DNA from: Cytophagaceae bacterium
GTDB taxonomy: Bacteria > Bacteroidota > Bacteroidia > Cytophagales > Spirosomataceae
Direction of reading: 5' to 3'
NCBI GenBank assembly: GCA_027486845.1
Contig: JAIXOL010000080.1
Span: 1-52,130, forward strand
DNA length: 52,130 nucleotides
Both the position numbers and the translations under genes were made by a program. Of this stretch, positions 18,666 through 26,717 are shown piece after piece. Each line of letters opens with the position of its first letter. The stretch's first letter is position 1. The notes below the pieces were generated by a model. That model did not search any database. It had not been told where the DNA came from and worked only from the letters and a program-made list of their open reading frames with translations.

Positions 18666-20264
18666 ATGATAAAAACATACCTATTAACTATCGCCGCTAT
18701 CATGTTGGTAGGATGCGTCTATTCTCAAACAAATATTCATTCTAAAAAGAATACGAAGGTAACAAAGCCTATTAATGTCACTGAATTAACCATCTCTCAG
18801 GTTCATTCATCCTACAAAAATGGCACATTTACGAGTCAGCAATTGGTAACAGCTTATTTAGACCGTATTCATCAATTTGACAAACAAATCAATGCCATTT
18901 CAAACATCAACCCTAATGCTTTAGCTATTGCCAAAGCGTTGGATGAAGAATATAAAACAAATAAGGTATTACGTCCGCTTCACGGCATTCCAATTATTGT
19001 GAAAGACAACATCAATACCAAAGGACTCGCCACCACAGCGGGAGCATTAGCTTTGAAAGATTTTGTTCCAGATGCCGATGCCTTTGTCATTGAAAAATTG
19101 GTGAAAGCAGGTGCAATCATCATTGCCAAATCTAACATGGCCGAATGGGCATTTACCCCTTGGCATTCTTTCAGTTCGACGAATGGAGCGACACTTAATC
19201 CTTATAATATTGAGCATGTTCCTGCCGGTTCAAGCGGGGGAACTGGAGCATCTATTGCAGCCAATTTTGGCACAGTTGGGCTTGGTACTGATACAGGAAA
19301 TTCTATCCGAGGACCTTCTTCTCATAATTCATTGGTGGGCTTTCGTACTACAATAGGCCTAATCAGTCGTGCTGACATTGTGCCTCTCAATTTCAGAAAT
19401 GATGTCGTAGGTCCTATGTGTAGAAGCGTCGAAGATGCTACCAAGGTATTAGAAATCATGGTAGGCTATGACCAAAATGACCCCATCACCAAGTATGCAG
19501 AAGGAAAAATTCCACAAAACTATACACAGTTTCTTCAAAAAAATGGACTAAAAGGTGCAAGAATCGGCGTTTTACGTGAACTTTGTGAGAATCCCCCAAG
19601 TACCTTAGGATTAGCTACTGGCAGCACAGGAATGGCAGACTCGGAGGTCAAAGCATTATTTGAAAAATCTATCTTAGATATGAAAGCTATGGGAGCTATC
19701 ATTATTGACACGCTTATTATTCCTGATTTCTCGAATCTTCGAAAAGACTTAATATGTTATGATTTCAGAGGTGATTTAGAGACTTATCTGACTAAATATG
19801 TCAAAAATGTCAGCATAAAAACGCTAGAAGATATCGTTAGGATAGGAAGTAAATCGAAGTCAGCCGAAGCCCGAGTAAAGGCGAATCTTACCATCCAAAA
19901 CCCCAACTGTCCAGATGTTTATACTTCTCCTCGACGGATTGCGTTTCGTAAAGCAATTGAAGATAAGATGGATGAGTTGAAATTGGATGCCATTATTTAT
20001 CCAACTTGGAATAATAAACCCGCCAAAATCAACACTTATAATGAAGAATTGAAAAGGGTAGAGTATTTCGGGGATAATAGCCAAATAATTGCCCCGCATA
20101 CGGGTCAGCCAGCATTTACAGTTCCAATGGGTTTCACGACGGGTAACTTACCCGCCGGCCTTCAATTTCTGGGGAGGATGTATGCCGAGCCAACACTAAT
20201 AAAATTGGTTTATGCTTACGAACAAGGAACAAAGCACCGAGTGCCACCAATCATCAAGAACTAA
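18666..20264 (+). CDS. amidase-signature hydrolase, predicted lipoprotein
   Basis: From ATG 18666 the protein has 532 residues and starts with a lipoprotein signal (LVGC, lipid Cys17); an upstream ATG at 18597 would bury that signal. The Ser-cisSer-Lys triad is Lys113 (PIIVKDN), Ser189 (AGSSGGTGAS) and nucleophile Ser213 (GTDTGNSIRGP). The family cleaves amide bonds; secreted Bacteroidota members have unknown substrates. Its leader peptide resembles that of the next gene at protein and DNA level, but there the Cys is replaced by Phe. The next gene starts 6 bp on. Confidence 0.9.
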   Translation: MIKTYLLTIAAIMLVGCVYSQTNIHSKKNTKVTKPINVTELTISQVHSSYKNGTFTSQQLVTAYLDRIHQFDKQINAISNINPNALAIAKALDEEYKTNKVLRPLHGIPIIVKDNINTKGLATTAGALALKDFVPDADAFVIEKLVKAGAIIIAKSNMAEWAFTPWHSFSSTNGATLNPYNIEHVPAGSSGGTGASIAANFGTVGLGTDTGNSIRGPSSHNSLVGFRTTIGLISRADIVPLNFRNDVVGPMCRSVEDATKVLEIMVGYDQNDPITKYAEGKIPQNYTQFLQKNGLKGARIGVLRELCENPPSTLGLATGSTGMADSEVKALFEKSILDMKAMGAIIIDTLIIPDFSNLRKDLICYDFRGDLETYLTKYVKNVSIKTLEDIVRIGSKSKSAEARVKANLTIQNPNCPDVYTSPRRIAFRKAIEDKMDELKLDAIIYPTWNNKPAKINTYNEELKRVEYFGDNSQIIAPHTGQPAFTVPMGFTTGNLPAGLQFLGRMYAEPTLIKLVYAYEQGTKHRVPPIIKN

Positions 20265-20270
20265 AACAAA

Positions 20271-21218
20271 ATGATAAAAAAACTACTTTTGACCGTCGCT
20301 GCACTGATGTTAGTAGGATTTACTTATTCACAATCAATCCAACGTCCAAGCTTTCTAAGAAAAGATAGTATTTATTCAACTTTAGATAAAAATACACAAG
20401 TTTTTTATTACGATAAATCCTCTTCTTCTGAAGTAAAACCTTTGGTAGTTGAGTTACATTCTTGGAGCAATACGGCTGATTCTCAAAAAGAAATACTTGC
20501 CGAACAAGCTCATTCTAAAAATTGGAATTACATTTTACCAAATTTTAGAGGTGTAAACAATCATTTTAAAGCATGTTGTAGCGAATTTGTCATTAGTGAC
20601 ATCGACGAAGCCATTGATTGGGCTCTGAAGCACTTGAAAGTCGATAAAAAAAATATTTATATCATTGGCAACAGCGGTGGAGGTTATGCAACGATGGCGA
20701 TGTATATGAAATCTCGTCACAATATTCGAGCATTTGCAGCGTGGTCTTCTATTTCTGACTTAGCAACTTGGCATGAAGAATCGGTTGAAAGAAAAAATAA
20801 GTATGCTGACGAAATCATCCAATGCACAAATGCAAATGGAGTATTCGACGACCAAAAAGCAAGAGAACGTTCACCTCTATTTTGGGAAACACCCATAAAA
20901 AAACGTAAAAATAGTGTTTTACAAATTTATGCGGGTATTCATGATGGTTATACGGGTTCAGTGCCAATTTCACAGTCTATCAAGTTTTATAACAAACTTT
21001 TAATTGATACAAAGGAACCAAACGATGTTAGATATGTGTCGTCCGATGATGCTTCAACAATGCTCAAAACGCAGAGTTTTCCAGTCAAAAAACCTGTACA
21101 AACCATTGATAATCGAGCAATTTTATACCAAAAATCTTCCAAAAAGATTACAATAACGATTTTTGAAGGTACACATGAAATTTTGAAAAATGTTGCCTTA
21201 AATTTGATTGATGATTGA
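20271..21218 (+). CDS. secreted alpha/beta hydrolase, prolyl-oligopeptidase/esterase-like
   Basis: The 315-residue protein has a signal peptide ending near YSQS. The catalytic triad can be read as Ser135 (GNSGGG nucleophile elbow), Asp225 (GIHDGYTG) and His302 (EGTHEI). The fold matches the peptidase S9/feruloyl-esterase-like group. It starts 6 bp after the amidase stop, so translation is probably coupled. Both may act in turn on one substrate in the periplasm or at the outer membrane. Confidence 0.82.
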   Translation: MIKKLLLTVAALMLVGFTYSQSIQRPSFLRKDSIYSTLDKNTQVFYYDKSSSSEVKPLVVELHSWSNTADSQKEILAEQAHSKNWNYILPNFRGVNNHFKACCSEFVISDIDEAIDWALKHLKVDKKNIYIIGNSGGGYATMAMYMKSRHNIRAFAAWSSISDLATWHEESVERKNKYADEIIQCTNANGVFDDQKARERSPLFWETPIKKRKNSVLQIYAGIHDGYTGSVPISQSIKFYNKLLIDTKEPNDVRYVSSDDASTMLKTQSFPVKKPVQTIDNRAILYQKSSKKITITIFEGTHEILKNVALNLIDD

Positions 21219-21390
21219 AAGATAGAGAGACCCGATTAGCCAAAAAATTTGATTTTATTGTTTCTTATGTGTAGAAAGATTTATTATAATTCAAGTAGAA
21301 ATAATGGCAAAAAAACACCTTCGGCATAAAACGTTTATCGTAAAATACGATATTGTAAACTAAGTGGAACAGAGTATTAGCGAAACTAAC

Positions 21391-21789
21391 ATGGTGGATA
21401 CATTTTATCAAAATTATGCACAAATAGTATATTCACCAAAAGGAAGAGAAAATCTCATTCTACCTTAATTTTGCAGAACGAATCTAACAATATTTACAGG
21501 AATTACTAAAAACACTAAACAAAAGCTTATTCCAATAAATGCTTTGCCCAAACACATTCATGTACTCATTGGTTTTAAACCAACTATTGAAATCGTAAAT
21601 TTAGTGTGAGAAATTAAAGCAAATTCGTCTAAATTTATTAATGATGTACATTTTTTAAGAGGTAAGTTTACTTAGTTAGATGTCTACGGTTGTTATACTT
21701 ATGCACATTCGCAAATAGATGTTCTAACCAAATATGTGATGAATCAAAAAGAACATCGTAAAAAAAGCCCTTTAGAGAATAATATTTAA
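21391..21789 (+). pseudogene. tnpA: decayed IS200/IS605-family TnpA (Y1 HUH transposase)
   Basis: One reading frame can be followed from ATG 21391 to TAA 21789 but is broken by three in-frame stops (TAA near 21466, TGA near 21607, TAG near 21674). It still reads YAQIVYSPKGRENLI, ALPKHIHVLIGFKPTIEIV, EIKANSSKFIND, YAHSQIDVLTKYVMNQKEH. The HUH pair (HIH) and the Tyr of KYVMNQ, the likely nucleophile, are intact. No frameshift is needed, so decay is by point mutation. Confidence 0.9.
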
Positions 21790-21866
21790 GTTTTTTTGGG
21801 AAAACTAGAGGCTTTTTTTGAGCTTTGGTAAAAAATATATCACAGCTTTTTTAATTACTTGATTTT

Positions 21867-21878
21867 GGGAACGTTCCC
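21867..21878. promoter_or_regulatory. LacI-type operator candidate GGGAACGTTCCC
   Basis: A perfect 12-nt palindrome with central ACGT, flanked as TTTTGGGAACGTTCCCGACA, lies 103 bp before the GH43 start. LacI/GalR regulators bind such CG-centred palindromes. No LacI-family gene is in the window, so the regulator would act from elsewhere. Confidence 0.55.
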
Positions 21879-21980
21879 GACAACGTTTGCATAAAATTAG
21901 CCATAAATATTATTGGTTTATTACAAAAATCGCGGTAATTTTAGAAACTTTATACTTTAAAGAATTCAACTCAATAAAGC

Positions 21981-22916
21981 ATGACCTCATTACGAATGGT
22001 AGGTTTCCTCCTACTTTTTTTATCAAATTTTGTTTTCGCTCAAAAAGACGTTTATTTATTCTCATACTTTACCGACAACGGTCAAGATGGTTTGCATTTT
22101 GCATATAGTATAGATGGCATGAAATGGGAAAGTCTCAACGAGGGGAAATCTTTTCTAAAACCCGAAATTGGAAAAGATAAATTGATGCGAGACCCTTGTA
22201 TCATTCAATCACCTGATGGCATTTTTCAAATGGTGTGGACGAGCGGTTGGCATGACCAAATCATTGGCTATGCTTCTTCAAAAGATTTAATTAATTGGTC
22301 GGAACAAAAAGCCATTCCTGTAATGGAACACGAACCCACCGCCAAAAACTCCTGGGCTCCCGAGGTTTTTTATGACGATAAAAATAAAAACTACCTTATT
22401 TTTTGGGCAACAACCATTCCAGGAAGACACAGCGATGTAGCTGATTCAGAAAAAGAAAAAGGCTTAAATCACCGCATTTATTATACTCAAACTCCTGATT
22501 TTAAGACTTTTAGTTCAACAAAGATGTTCTTCAATCCAGATTTTAGTGCCATTGATGCTACGATTTTGAAAGATGGGAAAAGCTATTATATGTTTATCAA
22601 AAACGAAAATCCGAATCCTCCACAAAAGAATATTCGTATTATAAAATCAGACAAAGCTAGTTCGTTTGCTGTAGATAAGGTTTCCGAGCCAATAACCGGT
22701 AAATTTTGGGCAGAAGGGCCAACTTCAATTCGTATTGGAGAATATATATATGTTTATTTCGATAAATATCGTGACCATAAATACGGTGCGATTCGCTCAA
22801 AAGACATGAAAAATTGGGAGGATATTTCAGAACAAATTAGTTTTCCGAAAGGCTTGCGTCACGGAACGGTTTTTAAGGTCTCGAAGGTGATTTTTGAGGG
22901 GTTGATGAAAAAATAA
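21981..22916 (+). CDS. glycoside hydrolase family 43-like five-bladed propeller enzyme
   Basis: The 311-residue protein has a signal peptide (to about residue 20) and a five-bladed beta-propeller pattern. The three GH43 catalytic acids can be placed: Asp71 (MRDPCII), Asp192 (SAIDATIL) and Glu245 (WAEGPTS). Family members cleave arabinofuranosides, xylosides or galactosides. The assignment to a subfamily cannot be made by eye. It stands between two transposase remnants, is preceded by a LacI-type palindrome, and is followed 314 bp later by the GH39-like gene. Confidence 0.85.
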   Translation: MTSLRMVGFLLLFLSNFVFAQKDVYLFSYFTDNGQDGLHFAYSIDGMKWESLNEGKSFLKPEIGKDKLMRDPCIIQSPDGIFQMVWTSGWHDQIIGYASSKDLINWSEQKAIPVMEHEPTAKNSWAPEVFYDDKNKNYLIFWATTIPGRHSDVADSEKEKGLNHRIYYTQTPDFKTFSSTKMFFNPDFSAIDATILKDGKSYYMFIKNENPNPPQKNIRIIKSDKASSFAVDKVSEPITGKFWAEGPTSIRIGEYIYVYFDKYRDHKYGAIRSKDMKNWEDISEQISFPKGLRHGTVFKVSKVIFEGLMKK

Positions 22917-22998
22917 ATTAAATGAACCGAACAGATGGCTCTTGTTTTTTCTGATTCTCAATTACAACGAATTAAAATCTGTGTTTACAATATAATTC

Positions 22999-23067
22999 GA
23001 GCTTTCAGCTCTTAAAAACAATGAATGTATTAAGTTCAATATTGTAACGGTGGGTTTTAACCCGCCG
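22999..23067. repeat. two REP-like palindromes
   Basis: GAGCT-TTC-AGCTC (22999-23011) and CGGTGGGTT-TT-AACCCGCCG (23048-23067, one G-T/C mismatch) lie in the gap after GH43. The second is preceded by GTAA, like palindrome copy 1 at 2710. Confidence 0.55.
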
Positions 23068-23132
23068 AAAAACCTGCAAATTAATCAGAATATAAGCCCT
23101 AGCATCGATTCATATAAAAAACAAAGTAAAAA

Positions 23133-23231
23133 ATGGTAAACACCTACCACCAAATCTACAAACAAGCTGTTTTTGGGGTAAAATATCATAAAGCTATGAT
23201 TGATAAATCATGGCAAAAAGATTTGATTTAA
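23133..23231 (+). pseudogene. tnpA: N-terminal fragment of a second IS200/IS605-family TnpA
   Basis: A 32-codon frame reads MVNTYHQIYKQAVFGVKY, then HKAMIDKSWQKDLI and a stop. This is the typical N-terminus of Y1 transposases of a different subgroup from the remnant at 21391. Nothing of the rest of the gene follows. Its TAA (23229-23231) overlaps the ATG of the GH39-like gene (TAATG). Confidence 0.8.
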
Positions 23232-24946
23232 TGATAAACTATTCAACCAAATTTACATTGAAAAAGACACGCTATTCTCTCTTTATTATTTTTGTTTCAC
23301 TGCAAATTTTCGCACAAAAACAAGTAATTGAAACAACTAAAATAAACATTGATTTCAGTAAAAATATTGGCGAAATGTACCCATTTTGGTCATTTTTTGG
23401 AGCAGACGAACCCAACTATGCTTATATGAAAGATGGCAAAAAGCTACTTTCTGAGCTATCGACCATGAGCCCCGTTCCTGTATATTTTAGAGCTCATAAT
23501 TTATTGACTTCTGGTCACGATACGCTAAATTTGAAGTGGGGTTCGACCAATGTTTATACCGAAGACACCAATGGAAATCCCATTTACGATTGGACAATTA
23601 TTGACAAAATTTTTGATACGTATCTGCAACGTGGCATCAAGCCTTTAGCTCAATTTAGCTTTATGCCCGAAGCACTTTCTACAAAACCGCAACCTTACGA
23701 ACATCATTGGCAACCCGGAATGCCTTACGATAAAGTTTATACCGGCTGGACCTATCCTCCAAAAGACTATAAAAAATGGGCAGATTTGGTTTATGAATGG
23801 GTGAAACATTCGGTGGCAAGATATGGTAAAACCGAAGTAGAATCTTGGTATTGGGAACTTTGGAACGAACCCAATATTGGTTATTGGAGCGGAACAGTGG
23901 AAGAATATTGCAAACTCTATGACTACACAGCCGATGCCGCCAAACGGGCTTTACCAACCATCAAAATGGGCGGTCCCGAAACCACTGGCCCTAGTTGGGT
24001 AAAGGCGGGTGATTATTTAAAAACGTTCTTAAATCACTGTCTATCAGGCACTAACTATGTAACTGGTAAAGTTGGCTCGCCACTTGATTTTATTAGTTTC
24101 CACGCAAAAGGTTCACCAAAAATTGTGAATGGACATGTACAAATGAACATGGGCACGCAATTAAGAGATATTTCGGAAGGCTTCAAGATTGTAACTTCTT
24201 TTCCAAAATACAAGAATCTTCCAATCATTATTGGTGAGTCTGACCCCGAAGGTTGTGCTGCTTGTGGCATGAAAACCAATCCACAAAATGCCTATCGAAA
24301 CGGCACGATGTATTCGAGTTATACTGCCGCTTCTTTTGCCCGAAAATACGCTTTGGCCGATTATTTTAAAGCAAATCTTTTGGGTGCTGTAAGTTGGTCT
24401 TTTGAGTTTGAAAATCAACCTTATTTCTATGGTTTTCGTGATTTAGCAACCAATGGTATCGACAAACCAGTACTGAATGTTTTCAGAATGTTTGGCATGA
24501 TGTCAGGCAAACGTGTGGAAGTAAAAGGTAATCAAAATTATAATTTTACGATGGTTCGAGATTCAAGCGTGCGTGGCAAAAAGGCAGATATTGATGCCCT
24601 TGCTAGTAAAGATGCTCGTTCGGCGGCGGTCATGCTTTGGCACTATCACGACGATGATATAATGACAGAAAATGCCAACATTGAACTATATTTAAAAGGT
24701 TTTACGGCAAAACAAGTCAATTTTCATCATTATAGAATTGATAACGAAAACAGTAATTCGTATGAAGTTTGGAAGAAAATGGGTTCACCCGAAAATCCAA
24801 CAAATGAGCAAATTACTATTTTGGAAAAGGCAGGGCAACTCACATTGTTGACTTCACCGAGTTATGTAAAAACTATTAATGGAGAATTAAAACTCAATGT
24901 TTCATTACCAAGACAAGGAGTTTCATTACTCAAATTTGATTGGTAA
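23231..24946 (+). CDS. GH39-like glycosidase (beta-xylosidase or related)
   Basis: The 571-residue protein begins at ATG 23231 with a long n-region and signal peptide ending near FAQ; an ATG 21 bases upstream falls inside the transposase remnant and is rejected. The TIM-barrel catalytic pair of clan GH-A is visible: acid/base Glu213 in WELWNEPN and nucleophile Glu336 in IIIGESDPEG. The C-terminal 120 residues form a beta-rich domain. GH39 enzymes cleave beta-xylosides or alpha-L-iduronides, and several act on ulvan-type algal polymers. The substrate here is not certain. Confidence 0.83.
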   Translation: MINYSTKFTLKKTRYSLFIIFVSLQIFAQKQVIETTKINIDFSKNIGEMYPFWSFFGADEPNYAYMKDGKKLLSELSTMSPVPVYFRAHNLLTSGHDTLNLKWGSTNVYTEDTNGNPIYDWTIIDKIFDTYLQRGIKPLAQFSFMPEALSTKPQPYEHHWQPGMPYDKVYTGWTYPPKDYKKWADLVYEWVKHSVARYGKTEVESWYWELWNEPNIGYWSGTVEEYCKLYDYTADAAKRALPTIKMGGPETTGPSWVKAGDYLKTFLNHCLSGTNYVTGKVGSPLDFISFHAKGSPKIVNGHVQMNMGTQLRDISEGFKIVTSFPKYKNLPIIIGESDPEGCAACGMKTNPQNAYRNGTMYSSYTAASFARKYALADYFKANLLGAVSWSFEFENQPYFYGFRDLATNGIDKPVLNVFRMFGMMSGKRVEVKGNQNYNFTMVRDSSVRGKKADIDALASKDARSAAVMLWHYHDDDIMTENANIELYLKGFTAKQVNFHHYRIDNENSNSYEVWKKMGSPENPTNEQITILEKAGQLTLLTSPSYVKTINGELKLNVSLPRQGVSLLKFDW

Positions 24947-25011
24947 AAATCGCCATAAGTATCAAAAATCATGCAACATTCACTCATTCAATCATTCAAT
25001 TCATTAGATAT

Positions 25012-25326
25012 ATGCATCGTTTAGGATTTAAAATGAAACTTCATGCTGGAAAAGCAGAAGAATACAAACGTCGCCACGACGAACTATGGCCCGAACTTGG
25101 TCAATTATTAAAAAATTCAACCGTCAGGGATTATTCAATTTTTTTGGATGAAGAAACTAACATTCTTTTCGGCACGCTAAAAGTCGAAGATTTAGAAAAA
25201 TTTAACCAAATTCCGCAAAATCCAATCACGAAACGCTGGTGGGCATATATGGCCGATATTATGGATACAAATCCAGATAATTCGCCAGTTAGTTTTGACT
25301 TAAAAGATGTTTTCTATTTAGCTTAA
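25012..25326 (+). CDS. rhaM: L-rhamnose mutarotase
   Basis: RhaM interconverts alpha- and beta-L-rhamnopyranose and speeds rhamnose catabolism. From ATG 25012 the protein has 104 residues, exactly the E. coli length. Catalytic His22 and Tyr18 fall on the E. coli positions (YKRRHDELWPEL), and a W76-W77 pair follows. An upstream frame from 24940 is discarded because it adds repeat-coded residues. It sits between the GH39-like and GH105 genes, 12 bp before the latter, which indicates that rhamnose is released by this gene set. Confidence 0.93.
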   Translation: MHRLGFKMKLHAGKAEEYKRRHDELWPELGQLLKNSTVRDYSIFLDEETNILFGTLKVEDLEKFNQIPQNPITKRWWAYMADIMDTNPDNSPVSFDLKDVFYLA

Positions 25327-25338
25327 AATAAAATATTG

Positions 25339-26691
25339 ATGATTAAATTATTTCAAAAATTTCTCATTTTTGGAGCTTTTTGCTTAAAAAATCTGACTTT
25401 TGCTCAAGTTCAAGCTCCTGCTTCTACATTACACTCGGAGTCTTTGCACACAGCAAAACCCGATTATCCAACACCTTACGGAAGCCCGAAAATTGAGGAA
25501 ATTACACAAGTACTGAACCGAATTCATAGTTATTTAGATGCCGTAACTCCAACAAGAGTTATTAATAAAACTACGAAAGAAGAAATAAAAGATTTCTCAA
25601 AAATTGATACAAACGCAATAGTTTTCCGAGGAGATTTTAGTTTAACAAGTTATGAATGGGGCGTAACTTATGCAGCTATGCTTGCAGCTAGCAAAGCTAC
25701 TGGCGACCCTCGTTTTGCTCAATATACTACGCAACGCCTTAATTTTTTGGCTGAACTTACACCCATCGTCAAAGCTAAGTTTACGGTAAGTTCTAGCATG
25801 CCACTGCGTCAAGTTATTGCACCACACGCTTTAGATGATTGCGGAGCGATGTCCGTTTCAATGATTAAGGCAATGCGTGAAGGATTATTAAAAGATAATA
25901 TTCGTCCATTGATTGACAATTACCTCAACTACATTTATACAAAAGAATACCGTTTGTCAGATGGAACGCTGGCACGAAATCGTCCATTAAAAAACACACT
26001 TTGGCTCGATGATATGTTTATGGGCGTGCCTGCACTCGCTCAAATGGGAAAACTCACAGGCGACAAAAAATATTATGACGAAGCCGTTAAGCAGATCATT
26101 CAGTACTCAAAGCGAATGTTTAATAAAAATTTGGGAATCTTTATGCACGGATGGGTAGAAAGCATGGAAACTCACCCAGAATTTCACTGGGGAAGAGCAA
26201 ACGGCTGGGCAATTCTTACATTAACCGAAGTACTCGATATTTTACCAAAAGACTATAAAGGTCGTGCCGAAGTTTTAGCTTTATACAAAGCCCATGCCAA
26301 AGGCTTAGCATCTTACCAAACAGGCACGGGTTTTTGGCATCAATTACTTGATAAAAACGATACTTATTTAGAAACTTCCTCCACAGCTATTTATACTTAC
26401 TGCATTGCTAAAGGTATCAATGAAGGATGGCTTGATGCTACAACTTATGGCCCGATGGCTCTACTCGGTTGGAACGCCGTGGCTACCAAAGTTACTGAAA
26501 AAGGACAAGTTGAAGGCGTATGCGTAGGCACAGGAATGAGTTTTGAGCCAGCATTTTATTATTATCGCCCAGTAAATGTCTATGCTGCACATGGCTATGG
26601 ACCAGCCCTATTTGCGGGTGCAGAAATCATTAATTTAATTAAAAAACATAAATTTGCATTGAATGACAGTGCGATAATGTTGAGTAAGTAA
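25339..26691 (+). CDS. GH105 unsaturated uronyl hydrolase (first)
   Basis: The 450-residue protein starts at ATG 25339 with a signal peptide ending near TFAQ. GH105 enzymes remove the unsaturated uronic acid left at the non-reducing end by polysaccharide lyases, from rhamnogalacturonan or ulvan fragments. The (alpha/alpha)6-barrel carries TLWLDDMFMG with the catalytic Asp, HGWVESMETHPEFHWGRANGW in mid-protein, and a late SFEPAFYYYRPVNVYAAHG. No lyase gene lies in the window, so the substrates must be made by enzymes encoded elsewhere. The second GH105 gene begins 26 bp downstream. Confidence 0.88.
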   Translation: MIKLFQKFLIFGAFCLKNLTFAQVQAPASTLHSESLHTAKPDYPTPYGSPKIEEITQVLNRIHSYLDAVTPTRVINKTTKEEIKDFSKIDTNAIVFRGDFSLTSYEWGVTYAAMLAASKATGDPRFAQYTTQRLNFLAELTPIVKAKFTVSSSMPLRQVIAPHALDDCGAMSVSMIKAMREGLLKDNIRPLIDNYLNYIYTKEYRLSDGTLARNRPLKNTLWLDDMFMGVPALAQMGKLTGDKKYYDEAVKQIIQYSKRMFNKNLGIFMHGWVESMETHPEFHWGRANGWAILTLTEVLDILPKDYKGRAEVLALYKAHAKGLASYQTGTGFWHQLLDKNDTYLETSSTAIYTYCIAKGINEGWLDATTYGPMALLGWNAVATKVTEKGQVEGVCVGTGMSFEPAFYYYRPVNVYAAHGYGPALFAGAEIINLIKKHKFALNDSAIMLSK

Positions 26692-26717
26692 TTTCTCTAT
26701 TAATAATTCCATCAAAA

